Positions 17,582 to 25,862 of a DNA stretch of 64,000 bases are shown here, in pieces. The stretch's first letter is position 1; each line of letters begins with the position of its first letter. The position numbers and the translations under genes are program-made. Source of the DNA: Paraburkholderia sp. BL9I2N2 (GTDB lineage Bacteria > Pseudomonadota > Gammaproteobacteria > Burkholderiales > Burkholderiaceae); the NCBI RefSeq assembly GCF_004339745.1, contig NZ_SMGP01000002.1:806001-870000 (forward strand), in the 5' to 3' direction. The notes under the pieces were generated by a model that was given only the letters and a program-made list of their open reading frames with translations, was not told the DNA's origin and made no database searches.

Positions 17582-18826
17582 TCAGGCGTCCAGATTGGAC
17601 AGCGGCGCAGGCGCGGCCGCCGGAGCTTTGATCGCCCGCACGGTCTCGAGAAAGCGTTCTTCGATCTCGGCAATTTCGAGCGGATCGATCTTGATCTCAC
17701 GACGCATGACCCACGAGACTTCTTTCTTTCTCGCCTCGGTCATCACCGAGAGCAGGCGCTCGGCGATCGGCTGGCCCGTCACGGCGGAAAGCAGTTTCGC
17801 GAGGTCGTATGTGTCGAATGCGCTCACCGCTTCGAACAAGGTTCGCTGGTCGACAAACTCCAGATCGTCGAGCGACTTCAGTTCGCTCAGACCACGAGTA
17901 TTGCGGCGCGAGAAATAGCTGATGCCCTTTTCTTCGACATAGTTCAGCACCCTGGTCTTGCGAAAAGCGAAGATGTCTTCCGCGATTTCAGCGTGGGACA
18001 GCTTGTTGAGAATCACCTTCTTCTCGACGCCGATCAAGGCTTCCAGGTCGTCCAGTTCGATCAGTTCCAACTCGCTGCTGATGGAGAGATCGAGATCGTG
18101 GTCCGCCACCTGTTGCGCACGCTCGGTGATTCGAAGCGGATCGAACGTGACCAGTTGCCGGCTCGTCGCGCCGTCCTGCGCGGAATAGCGCGCCGACGTG
18201 TTGCTCGAGCGATCGGAGCGGCCCGGTTCGAGCGAGACGAGATTGAGTTTCTCCATCCGTTTGAGCATGGCCATCACATGCGGACGCGAATGACCGGCAA
18301 TCGCATGGCACTTCCTGATCACGTCGGGCAGTGGTACCGAGAATTCCTCGCCTTGCGCTCGGCGCATGCGGCCGTCCGGTCTGTCGGCGTTCTCGCCGCC
18401 CGCCATCAACGAAAGGACATGCGCGTACGACACGACGCCCGGCAGAAAATCAGCGTGCGTATTGGTGGCGAGAACGTCGTCCTTCTTTTTCACTCGCCGG
18501 ATCAGCGTGCGTACGATATGGCGAAGCAACGGCGAGACGCGCTCGAGTTCGTCCTCCACCACGTTGGCCGCGATGACGGTCAATTGGCAGAAGCTCAGCG
18601 CTTTCGCGGTATGTGCCCGTGGTTCGGGCGGCAACAAAGCCGCCTCGCCGAAAAACTCGCCTTTGCCTAGTGTCGCGAGAATCACTTTCTTCTCGTCGCA
18701 CTGGGTGGAGATTTCGACTTTGCCATCCGCAATGACGTAGACGACGGCGTCGCCCGCGAAGCCTTCGGAATAGATGACTTCGCCCGGAGCCGCTGTACGC
18801 GACCATGGCGATCGTTGGTGATTCAA
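17582..18826 (-). CDS. CRP-like cNMP-binding protein fused to a FliG C-terminal-like domain
   Basis: Cytoplasmic protein of 414 residues with an unusual architecture. Residues 12-115 form a cyclic-nucleotide-binding fold with PGEVIYSEG, GEFFGEAALL and the ligand-contacting R70 in EPRAHTAKA. Residues 164-203 look like a Crp-type winged helix (LPDVIRKCHAIAGHSRPHV then LKRMEKLNLV). Residues 317-400 closely resemble the C-terminal domain of the flagellar rotor protein FliG: LDDLEFVDQRTLFEAV, FDTYDLAKLL, then ERLLSVMTEARKKEV and a final EIEERFLETVRAI helix. The start is TTG 18826, with GGGGGA upstream and an in-frame TAG just before it, so no earlier start exists. Genes for MotA- and MotB-like stators follow. 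I infer a cNMP-responsive, non-flagellar target of the stator. Confidence 0.8.
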   Translation of the reverse strand: MNHQRSPWSRTAAPGEVIYSEGFAGDAVVYVIADGKVEISTQCDEKKVILATLGKGEFFGEAALLPPEPRAHTAKALSFCQLTVIAANVVEDELERVSPLLRHIVRTLIRRVKKKDDVLATNTHADFLPGVVSYAHVLSLMAGGENADRPDGRMRRAQGEEFSVPLPDVIRKCHAIAGHSRPHVMAMLKRMEKLNLVSLEPGRSDRSSNTSARYSAQDGATSRQLVTFDPLRITERAQQVADHDLDLSISSELELIELDDLEALIGVEKKVILNKLSHAEIAEDIFAFRKTRVLNYVEEKGISYFSRRNTRGLSELKSLDDLEFVDQRTLFEAVSAFDTYDLAKLLSAVTGQPIAERLLSVMTEARKKEVSWVMRREIKIDPLEIAEIEERFLETVRAIKAPAAAPAPLSNLDA

Positions 18827-19293
18827 GATGATTCCCCCGAAGAGCTATTTCCTCGTCCAGCGCCAGCCGTGCTGAAGGCTCGCGCATGTCCGATGGTCCA
18901 CATTATTGGACTGGATAACGACATGCAAAACGCAAAGCTTTAATAAACGTAATCCTCAGACTTAACAGCGCAAACGTTTGGGAGCCTTACTGGACAAGGA
19001 TTGGCGCGATGCAGCTTTTTTCGACAGATGACAGAAAGGTCCGCCGTCGACGCACCGGACGTTCATGAAAATGTAAGACTCAATTTTTTCGTCACAATCG
19101 CGAAAAAATTTGGAATAAGCGGAAACCCGAGGTGTTTGCCCCTACATGACAGCGACGAACGCTGCACGGTAGTGACGAAACAGACATGTACGCGCTGCTC
19201 TCGTTGCGAGCGGGTCATGTCAGTGGACGAGTAAAGACGTAGCTTCACTTAATTCGCAAGGCATCTTCAATCTTTTACTAGTTAGGTATCCAA
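18827..19293. other. AT-richer intergenic region with a perfect inverted repeat
   Basis: About 470 bases without a convincing gene; the 77-residue frame at 19001-19234 has no ribosome site or family match. At 19082-19110 there is a perfect 10-bp inverted repeat, AATTTTTTCG-N9-CGAAAAAATT, which could be an operator or a weak bidirectional terminator. The promoters of the CRP/FliG-like gene (leftward) and of the small peptide gene (rightward) must be here. Confidence 0.45.
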
Positions 19294-19443
19294 ATGAAAA
19301 GCAAACTTTCCATCATTCTCTCGCTGATCGTTCTCGCTTCGGCAGGTTTCGCTACCCAAGCCTCGGCGAAGGAACATATGCACACGAACACGCAGCAGTG
19401 TGTCGGCCCCGCAGGTTTCTGCACCCCGTACTTCGGCAGCTAA
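19294..19443 (+). CDS. Small exported peptide with CVGP/FC/FGS tail
   Basis: Frame of 49 codons. The product starts MKSKLSIILSLIVLASAGFA and has a signal peptide that probably ends ASA near residue 25, leaving about 24 residues: KEHMHTNTQQ then CVGPAGFCTPYFGS. The mature part has two His and two Cys. The tail matches that of the next gene (CVGPVSFCNVFFGS), so the two are likely related or act together. Family not recognised. The gene is absent from simple length-limited gene finding, but the signal peptide and the shared tail argue for translation. Confidence 0.65.
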   Translation: MKSKLSIILSLIVLASAGFATQASAKEHMHTNTQQCVGPAGFCTPYFGS

Positions 19444-19507
19444 TTCAGCACGCTTTCCAGGCAATCGTTGCCACCCAACTCATCGCATTTACGAAGGAAT
19501 TTTTATC

Positions 19508-19858
19508 ATGAAAAAAGCTCTTGTTTGTTTCGCTCTCGCCGTCGGCACGTTGGCCGCTCCTGTTCTGAGCTTCGCACAATCAAATGCCCCCGTCACACGC
19601 GCCGAAGTGCGTGCCGATCTGGTGCGCCTCGAACAGGCGGGCTACAACCCTTCGCTCGGGGACGATGCTAATTACCCCGCCGCCATTCAAGCCGCCGAAG
19701 CGAAGGTCGCCGCGCAGAACGCTCCGCAAACGACGCAGTCGTCGTACGGCGGCGTGGCGCAGGACGGCAGCTCTTCGTCCGGCATGCACAAGCACGCGTC
19801 GACGGATTCCAGCTGCGTCGGCCCCGTCAGCTTCTGCAACGTCTTTTTCGGCAGCTGA
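19508..19858 (+). CDS. Exported DUF4148-type protein with CVGP/FC/FGS tail
   Basis: Protein of 116 residues with a signal peptide ending SFAQ near residue 23 and a DUF4148-like middle (VTRAEVRADLVRLEQAGYNP). A Ser/Gln-rich linker follows, then a tail MHKHASTDSS plus CVGPVSFCNVFFGS. The last 14 residues match the tail of the small peptide encoded 64 bases upstream at eight positions, including both Cys. GAAGGAATTTTTATC precedes ATG 19508. A hairpin terminator follows. The His and Cys residues might bind a metal or form a disulfide; this is inference. Confidence 0.78.
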   Translation: MKKALVCFALAVGTLAAPVLSFAQSNAPVTRAEVRADLVRLEQAGYNPSLGDDANYPAAIQAAEAKVAAQNAPQTTQSSYGGVAQDGSSSSGMHKHASTDSSCVGPVSFCNVFFGS

Positions 19859-19871
19859 ATGACACGTATCG

Positions 19872-19907
19872 GGAATCCTGTTCCGCCTTCGATATCAACA
19901 GGATTCC
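19872..19907 (+). terminator. Hairpin terminator after the DUF4148/CVGP gene
   Basis: Perfect 11-bp stem GGAATCCTGTT / AACAGGATTCC followed by TACTTTT. It closes the two-gene small-protein unit. Confidence 0.6.
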
Positions 19908-19972
19908 TACTTTTCACAAGAAATTAGAAATACATTCAAGAAGAATCTCTCACTTGTAAACCGGAGTTTGTC

Positions 19973-20645
19973 ATGAAAGTTTTGCCTCTCGTCGCCACGG
20001 CCTTGTCGTTGTCCTGACAGACTGACCAAAGACGGTTATCACGTCACCATCGTGCAGGAGCCGCTGACCTCGCTCGACGACGACGTCGCCGCGACCAAAC
20101 GCGTGCTCGATCAGCAGAACGGTCCGACGATTCTCGTGGCTCACAGCTACGGCGGTTCGGTCATTACCGAAGCCGGCGTGAACCCGAACGTGGTGGGCCT
20201 GGTGTACGTGGCCGCGCACGCACCGGCAGTCGGCGAAGACGAAAGCGGCCTTGGCAAGGGCATGCCGAGCTACACGTCGAAGCAGCCGGGCGCGATCATG
20301 AAGACTAGCGACGGATACACCTATCTGAATCCCGCGGACTTCCCCAAGGATTTCGCTGCCGATTTGCCGCTCAAGCAAGCGCAGTTCGAATCGCATGCGC
20401 AAATCCTGACAGCCGCAAAAGTCTTCTCCGCGCCGATGACAGTCGCCGCGTGGATGACCAAGCCGAGCTGGGGCATCGTAGCGGCCGACGACAAGATCAT
20501 CAACCCCGATCTCGAACGCTGGTATTACGCACGCGCACATAGCCACACGACGGTGATGCCGGGCGCGAGCCACTCGGTCTACGAATCACGGCCGAAGGAA
20601 GTGACCGCTGTCATCGAGGACGCGGCAAAGCATGCGCAGTCTTGA
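19973..20645 (+). pseudogene. Alpha/beta hydrolase, broken near its N-terminus
   Basis: Remnant of an exported alpha/beta hydrolase. ATG 19973 opens a signal-like MKVLPLVATALSLS that stops at once in TGA. The body resumes in another frame with RLTKDGYHVTIVQEPLTSL and runs to 20645. It keeps the nucleophile motif AHSYGGS, an acidic residue in AADDK and the His in PGASHSVYES, so the catalytic triad is present. The first strands with the oxyanion loop (usually HG-x-W-x) are missing, so I infer a deletion of roughly 40-50 codons. A GTG at 20052 could start a 197-residue product, but it would lack the front of the fold. Confidence 0.7.
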
Positions 20646-21031
20646 ACTGCCGTATCGACAATCCACAGCGATTCGAAGAGCCTCATTTCGCCAAGCAATC
20701 GCTCTCTGCCCGCCACGCTGCTCTCAGTGTGGCGATGCTCGTGCATCTGCAACAAGCCATCCTCTGAACTTTAGCGCCCACGGCTGCAACTTCGTCGCAG
20801 CCGGATGAGCGACGTCGTCTGCGACGGCAACAATTGCCTGGTCGGCTCGACAAAACCGCTCGACACGCGATCAAAAACCGCCCTCCCGCCGCCTCAGCCG
20901 GCGCGCGACACGCACGACCGACAAGACGCGCCGAACGACGACGACTGTCCGAAACCGGGCAGCCGCGTGCCTACGAATTACGCTCGCCATCTCATCCCGC
21001 GCCGCAAAACCAACGCGCCATCAACTTGTTA
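20646..21031. other. Intergenic region, no gene seen
   Basis: About 390 bases between the broken hydrolase and the promoter of the TonB receptor operon. Two overlapping short frames at 20805-21058 have skewed, unlikely composition (rich in Arg, Pro and Thr) and no ribosome site. I see nothing else here. Confidence 0.4.
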
Positions 21032-21059
21032 TTGTTTTCCATGAATGTAATGATATAAC
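21032..21059 (+). promoter_or_regulatory. Putative sigma-70 promoter of the TonB receptor operon
   Basis: TTGTTT at 21032-21037 and TATAAC at 21054-21059 with a 16-base spacer fit a sigma-70 promoter. The -10 hexamer lies inside the Zur-like palindrome, the arrangement expected for repression by zinc-loaded Zur. Confidence 0.4.
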
Positions 21060-21063
21060 ATTC
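21043..21063. promoter_or_regulatory. Zur-box-like palindrome
   Basis: A 21-base site with perfect outer arms GAATGT / ACATTC. Its 17-base core ATGTAATGATATAACAT differs from the proteobacterial Zur consensus ATGTTATAnTATAACAT at two positions. It lies 144 bases before the TonB receptor start. A Zur site implies that the downstream operon is induced by zinc starvation. Consensus quoted from memory. Confidence 0.6.
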
Positions 21064-21206
21064 CGGCGACGTTTCAAAAGACTACCGCAGTTGAAAGGAG
21101 ATCCGCACCGCTATCCAGCGCCGCGCACGTTCAGCCCCAGGAAATCCGTCGACCAAAACAGAAAAAACGCATCGACCCAGTCGCCAACACACTCGAATAC
21201 ATAACG

Positions 21207-23552
21207 ATGAAAAACCGCACGCGCGTCTCCTCTGCAGCCTTGATGCTGTTCGCAATGGCCGCCCACGCCCACGCCGCAATCGACGAAAGTTCAATAAGCG
21301 GCGCAGTCACAGATGCCACTGGCCACCCCGTCGATGACGCCACAGTGACCGTGCAGAACGCGAGCGGCGCCGCTGTCAGCGAGGCGAAAACGAACGCCGA
21401 AGGCCGCTTTGCCATCGCGCACGTGACACCGGGCACCTACGCGGTCGTCGTCACCGCAGCGGGCTTTGCGAGCGGCAACAGCATCACGACCACGAGCGCC
21501 GGCACGGAAAGCACCGTCAGTGTCAGTCTCGCGAAGAGCGGCACACTCGACGTTCAGGTGAACGCGAAACGACTGGACAGAGCACGCAATGGGTTGTTGC
21601 CGGAGACCGGCAGCAGCGTGTACCGCTTCAGCCAGGCCGATATCGATGCGCTACCCGCGGGCCAGGACACGCCACTGAATCAGGTGCTGCTGCAGGCGCC
21701 CGGCGTAGCCGGCGATTCATACGGTCAATTGCACGTGCGCGGAGACCACGCCAATCTGCAGTACCGTATCAACGGCATCATGATTCCCGAGCCGATCAGC
21801 GGTTTTGGGCAGGCGCTCGACACGCGCATCATCGACCAGATCAATCTGCTGACCGGCGCGTTGCCGGCACAGTACGGCTACCGCACGGCCGGTGTCGTGG
21901 ACATCCGCACGAAGACGGGCGATGCGGGCAATGGCGGCACGATCGACGTATTCGGCGGCAGCCACCAGACCCTCAAGACCAGCGCGGACGTGTTCGGCAC
22001 GCAAGGTCCGTTCAGCTACTACTTCAGCGGCTCGCTCGGCGTCAACAACCTCGGCATCGAGAATCCCACTGCAAGCGCAAACGCCATTCACGACCACACC
22101 CGTCAGGGCGACGCGTTCGGTTATATGTCGTACATCATCAATCCACTCACGCGCGTGAGCCTGATGTTCGGCACCACGAGCAACCAGTTCGAAATCCCGA
22201 ACACCCCCGGTCTGCCGACCAATTTCACGCTCAACGGCAACAGCACGTTCGATTCGAGTCAGTTGAACGAAACGCAATCGGAGTTGAACAATTTTGCCGT
22301 GGTGGCGCTTCAGGGTACCAATGGCGGCGCACTGGACTACCAGGTAGCGCTATTTACCCGCTATACGCGAACGCAATTCAATCCCGATCCGGTGGGCGAC
22401 CTGCTGTTCAACGGCGTAGCGTCGCAGGACTTTCATAGCAACTCGGCCAATGGCGCGCAGGTTGACACCACGTGGCGACTCAACGCCAAGCATACGATTC
22501 GCGCCGGCCTGTTCTTCCAGCAGGAACACGCCGTATTCGACGACAGCGTCAACGTCTTCGCAACGGACGCCGACGGCAATCAGCTATCCGACCAGCCCTT
22601 CAATATCCACGACTCGAGCAGCAAAACCGGCTACCTGTACAGCGCTTATGTGCAGGACGAATGGAAAATCACCGACAACCTCACACTCAACTACGGGCTA
22701 CGTTACGACAAGATGGACGAATACGTCAGCGCGAGCCAGCTGAGTCCTCGCATTGGGCTTGTCTATGCGCTGACGCCGACCACCACCTTTCACGCCGGGT
22801 ACGCGCGCTACTTCACGCCGCCCGCGTTCGAACTGGTATCGGGCTCAACCATTAGCCGCTTCAACGGCACGACAAACCAGAGTCCGTCGAGCCAGAACGA
22901 TCAGGTACAACCCGAACGCAGCCACTATTTCGATCTCGGCGTCACGCAGCGCCTCGGTTCGAACGTGACAGTCGGCATCGACGCTTACTACAAGAAATCC
23001 ACCAACCTGCTCGACGAAGGACAGTTCGGCTCCGCCCTCATCTTCACGCCGTTCAACTATCAGTACGGACGCGTGTACGGACTCGAGTTCACCGCGAACT
23101 ACAAGCAGGACAACGTGTCCGCCTATCTGAACCTAGCCTACAGCCGGGCGCAGGGCAAACAGATCGATTCCGCCCAGTTCAATTTCGAAGCGGACGAACT
23201 CGCCTTCATCAACGACCATTGGGTGTATCTGGATCACGACCAGCGCGTGACCGCGTCATTCGGCGGAACGTACGACCTCGGCAGAACGACGTTCACCTTC
23301 GACGGCCTCGTGGGCAGCGGCTTGAGAAGCGGTTTTGCCAATACCGATCGCCTGCCCGTCTATGCGCAGATCAATCTCGGCGTGATCCAGCACTTCAACC
23401 AGCCTCTCGTCGGCAAGTTCGATGCACGCTTGCTGGTCGTCAATGCATTCAATCGGGTCTATGAGTTGCGCGACGGCTCGGGCATCGGGGTGGGCGCGCC
23501 GCAATACGGCCCGCATTTCGCCGTCTATGCCGGTATCACCAAGCATTTTTAA
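21207..23552 (+). CDS. TonB-dependent outer-membrane receptor, probably for zinc
   Basis: Outer-membrane receptor of 781 residues. The signal peptide ends AHAHA near residue 23. A carboxypeptidase-regulatory-like domain (about 28-112, SGAVTDATGHPVDDATVTV) comes next, then the plug (about 140-240, VLLQAPGVAGDSYGQLHVRG). A 22-strand barrel ends in the terminal aromatic residue F. It heads an operon with ExbB, ExbD and TonB proteins, which would supply its own energising complex. The Zur-like box upstream suggests zinc or zincophore uptake; the sequence alone does not fix the substrate. ATG 21207 is chosen for its signal peptide; its ribosome site is weak. Confidence 0.88.
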   Translation: MKNRTRVSSAALMLFAMAAHAHAAIDESSISGAVTDATGHPVDDATVTVQNASGAAVSEAKTNAEGRFAIAHVTPGTYAVVVTAAGFASGNSITTTSAGTESTVSVSLAKSGTLDVQVNAKRLDRARNGLLPETGSSVYRFSQADIDALPAGQDTPLNQVLLQAPGVAGDSYGQLHVRGDHANLQYRINGIMIPEPISGFGQALDTRIIDQINLLTGALPAQYGYRTAGVVDIRTKTGDAGNGGTIDVFGGSHQTLKTSADVFGTQGPFSYYFSGSLGVNNLGIENPTASANAIHDHTRQGDAFGYMSYIINPLTRVSLMFGTTSNQFEIPNTPGLPTNFTLNGNSTFDSSQLNETQSELNNFAVVALQGTNGGALDYQVALFTRYTRTQFNPDPVGDLLFNGVASQDFHSNSANGAQVDTTWRLNAKHTIRAGLFFQQEHAVFDDSVNVFATDADGNQLSDQPFNIHDSSSKTGYLYSAYVQDEWKITDNLTLNYGLRYDKMDEYVSASQLSPRIGLVYALTPTTTFHAGYARYFTPPAFELVSGSTISRFNGTTNQSPSSQNDQVQPERSHYFDLGVTQRLGSNVTVGIDAYYKKSTNLLDEGQFGSALIFTPFNYQYGRVYGLEFTANYKQDNVSAYLNLAYSRAQGKQIDSAQFNFEADELAFINDHWVYLDHDQRVTASFGGTYDLGRTTFTFDGLVGSGLRSGFANTDRLPVYAQINLGVIQHFNQPLVGKFDARLLVVNAFNRVYELRDGSGIGVGAPQYGPHFAVYAGITKHF

Positions 23553-23579
23553 ATCTGTCACACGGCAACGAGGTCGGTT

Positions 23580-24233
23580 ATGCAGGATTGGACGAATATT
23601 CTGGCGGCGGTGCGTGTGGGCGGATGGGTTATCTATCCGCTCACGGTACTCGCTGTTCTGGCGGTTGCGATCGTCCTCGATCGCGCCTATGTGTTTTTGC
23701 GTTTTGGCCGCTTGCCGCCAGGCATTCAGGCCGCACACGATATTCAGAAGGTTGGATCAACCATTCATCTGGATAACGGATTGAATCACGCCGCGAGTCA
23801 GAACGCATTCAGGCGGATGAACGCACCGTGGCTGCCCGACCCGTCCATTCCGCTGTGGTTGCGCGAAGCCAATGCGCAGTCGGTCGCTTCGCAAATCGAG
23901 CGCGATATGAGCAAGGGTTTCTGGGTGCTGGAGACGATCGTCACGGCCGCGCCGCTGCTGGGCCTGCTCGGCACCATCGTCGGCATGATGCATTCGTTTC
24001 AGTTGTTCGGCGGCACGGGGCTCGTCGATCCGGCCGGCGTCACCGGCGGGGTGGCACAGTCATTGGTGGCGACTGCGATCGGTCTCGTCGTCGCGCTGTT
24101 CGCACTCTTCGCGTTCAACTACTTTTCACGGCGGCTTGAACGTCTGATGGATGAACTCGAATCGTTCGCGAATGCGCGGCTCGGTGAAATCCGCCTTGCC
24201 GCTGCCGCTGCCGCTGCCGGAGCGCACTCGTGA
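23580..24233 (+). CDS. exbB: ExbB-type proton channel (MotA/TolQ/ExbB family)
   Basis: Inner-membrane protein of 217 residues with three helices (about 16-36, 122-145, 158-185). The conserved core reads ETIVTAAPLLGLLGTIVGMM and GVAQSLVATAIGLVVALFALFAFNYF, the ExbB/TolQ signature. Twenty-seven bases after the receptor gene and overlapping exbD by four bases. With ExbD it uses the proton gradient to drive the TonB protein encoded in the same operon. Confidence 0.92.
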   Translation: MQDWTNILAAVRVGGWVIYPLTVLAVLAVAIVLDRAYVFLRFGRLPPGIQAAHDIQKVGSTIHLDNGLNHAASQNAFRRMNAPWLPDPSIPLWLREANAQSVASQIERDMSKGFWVLETIVTAAPLLGLLGTIVGMMHSFQLFGGTGLVDPAGVTGGVAQSLVATAIGLVVALFALFAFNYFSRRLERLMDELESFANARLGEIRLAAAAAAAGAHS

Positions 24234-24628
24234 AGTTCAAACGCTCGCGCGCGGCCAGGCGCGGCCGCATCGAAATCATCCCGATGATCGACGTGATGTT
24301 CTTTCTGCTGGCGACGTTCATGCTCGCTTCCCTCGCCATGCAGCGGCTCAATGCCGTCAAGCTGACCTTGCCCGCGGGCCGCGCGCAGCAGATGGACGCG
24401 CACGAACCGTTGACCATTTCGGTCGATCGCCGCAATGAGATCTTCGTGAACCATCTGCCCGTGCGTCCCGATCAGATCGAGCCGACGATAAAGCGCCTGT
24501 TGCAGCCCGACGCAAATGTCGTCATTGCCGCCGACGACGCAGCGGGCCACGGCACGGTCGTGCAAGCCATGCTCGCCGCACGCCGCGCCGGCGCGGCGCA
24601 TTTTCTGATCGCCGTGCATCGTGAATAG
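24230..24628 (+). CDS. exbD: ExbD/TolR-type biopolymer transport protein
   Basis: Inner-membrane protein of 132 residues. A basic N-terminus (RSRAARRGRIEIIPMIDVMFFLL, quoted in part) leads into one transmembrane helix at about 16-38 that carries the conserved proton-pathway Asp in PMIDVMFF, followed by a periplasmic domain. The start is GTG 24230, overlapping the exbB stop (GTGA). Forms the ExbB-ExbD motor for the adjacent TonB. Confidence 0.92.
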   Translation: MKFKRSRAARRGRIEIIPMIDVMFFLLATFMLASLAMQRLNAVKLTLPAGRAQQMDAHEPLTISVDRRNEIFVNHLPVRPDQIEPTIKRLLQPDANVVIAADDAAGHGTVVQAMLAARRAGAAHFLIAVHRE

Positions 24629-25316
24629 CGCGATGCGTCTGACCACCACCGTCGATGGTTCGCCGAAGCTTCGGATCGGGCTGGCGATTTTTATCGCGCT
24701 CGTGCTCTGGCTCGTGTTTCTGTTCGCGCTCGGACATTGGCTCGACGCAACGACATCCAAACCGGCACCAGACAAGCCGCTGGAGGTGCGCGTGGTGGAA
24801 CTCGATCCACCGGCGGCAATACATACCGAGCCAACGCCTGTGGTTAAGCCACCGCGGCCGGTTGAGCCACGCCCGCACGTCGTGCCTAGACGCACTGAAG
24901 CACCCGCTCCACGGACGCCGACGCCGGATAGGCACCCAGCCCAGATCGCTGCTCCCAATGAACCCAGCGCGCCCGCCGAGGCCCCCGTGCATTCAACCAA
25001 CTCGTCGGAGGAAAGACAAAGCACATCACAACCCGCCGTCTCTGCCGGTGATGCAGCCGCGCGCGCCATCGCGCAACCGTTACCTGAGTTGCCCGACGAC
25101 CTACGCGAGCAGGCCTATCAAACCGTCGCGACCGCGCGCTTCGTAATTCACGCCGATGGCTCGGTCGATGTCGAACTGCTCAAGCCGACTCCCAGTCCAC
25201 GCCTCAACCAGCTTCTCCTCGAAGCCCTTCGCAAATGGCGCTTCTTTCCGGCGTTGCAGAGCGGCCGTCCGGTCGAAAGCCGGCAGGACGTCCGCGTGCA
25301 TTTCAACGTGAACTAG
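24621..25316 (+). CDS. tonB: TonB-family energy transducer
   Basis: Protein of 231 residues: cytoplasmic start, one transmembrane helix (about 19-41, IGLAIFIALVLWLVFLFALG), a Pro-rich periplasmic spacer (about 65-150) and a C-terminal TonB domain. That domain has ARFVIHADGSVDVELLKPTP and LLEALRKWRFFPALQSGRPV, the pattern that meets the receptor TonB box. GTG 24621 overlaps the exbD stop; ATG 24633 is an alternative four codons in. Dedicated to the receptor at the head of the operon. Confidence 0.88.
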   Translation: MNSAMRLTTTVDGSPKLRIGLAIFIALVLWLVFLFALGHWLDATTSKPAPDKPLEVRVVELDPPAAIHTEPTPVVKPPRPVEPRPHVVPRRTEAPAPRTPTPDRHPAQIAAPNEPSAPAEAPVHSTNSSEERQSTSQPAVSAGDAAARAIAQPLPELPDDLREQAYQTVATARFVIHADGSVDVELLKPTPSPRLNQLLLEALRKWRFFPALQSGRPVESRQDVRVHFNVN

Positions 25317-25361
25317 CGCGCCGAGGCGTCGCGCCCACCGACGCGCCATCACCGCCGGCAA

Positions 25362-25862
25362 CTACTGTGCACTAGCAGTCGTCGCGTTCGCAGCGGACTC
25401 GCCCTTCATCTTCCGAACCGCATCGGCCGCCGAAGGCGCAAGGTTCTGCCCGGCCAGCGACGCGTCGAACGCGTCGCGGCGCGCCTGCTTCGCTTGCTCG
25501 TAGTCGGCGTCCAGTTCAGCGATACGGCGGTCGTACCAGCTCTTCACGCAAGCCTGATCGGTACAGTTGTGCTGGCGCCACAGCCATTGATGCGTGCGCG
25601 CGGCTTCAAGCGCGGCCGTGTCGAGCGTGGTGTCTTTCGCGCGCTGCCACGCCGCGGCGAGACGGTCGTCGAGTGCCGACAGTGCCGGATCTTTACAGAC
25701 GATCTTTTCCGACGCGGACGACTTGCTCGTGCACTTGAAGCTTGCTGCGGACGCATCCATGGCGAGCGTGGCGCCTGCGACCAGTAAGCCGATCGACAGC
25801 AATGCGCACGGCGTCGTGAGGCGTTGAAGGGTGCGGGAGAAAACGGTGTTCAAGGTGGACAT
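25362..25862 (-). CDS. Lysozyme inhibitor LprI/DUF1311-like exported protein
   Basis: Exported protein of 166 residues. The signal region (about 17-38) ends DASA. The mature part has FKCTSKSSASEKIVCKDPALSALDDRLAAAW and then HQWLWRQHNCTDQACVKSWYDRRIAEL, quoted in part. The CxxSxxxxE..VC, ALD..L and WL..RN-like C positions are those of the DUF1311/LprI family, whose members include lysozyme inhibitors. ATG 25862 follows AGAGG. It is convergent with the TonB operon and shows no link to it. Confidence 0.78.
   Translation of the reverse strand: MSTLNTVFSRTLQRLTTPCALLSIGLLVAGATLAMDASAASFKCTSKSSASEKIVCKDPALSALDDRLAAAWQRAKDTTLDTAALEAARTHQWLWRQHNCTDQACVKSWYDRRIAELDADYEQAKQARRDAFDASLAGQNLAPSAADAVRKMKGESAANATTASAQ

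Noticed and set aside
19001..19234. 77-residue frame before the CVGP-tail peptide
   Set aside because: No ribosome site, no signal peptide or domain, overlaps the perfect inverted repeat at 19082-19110.
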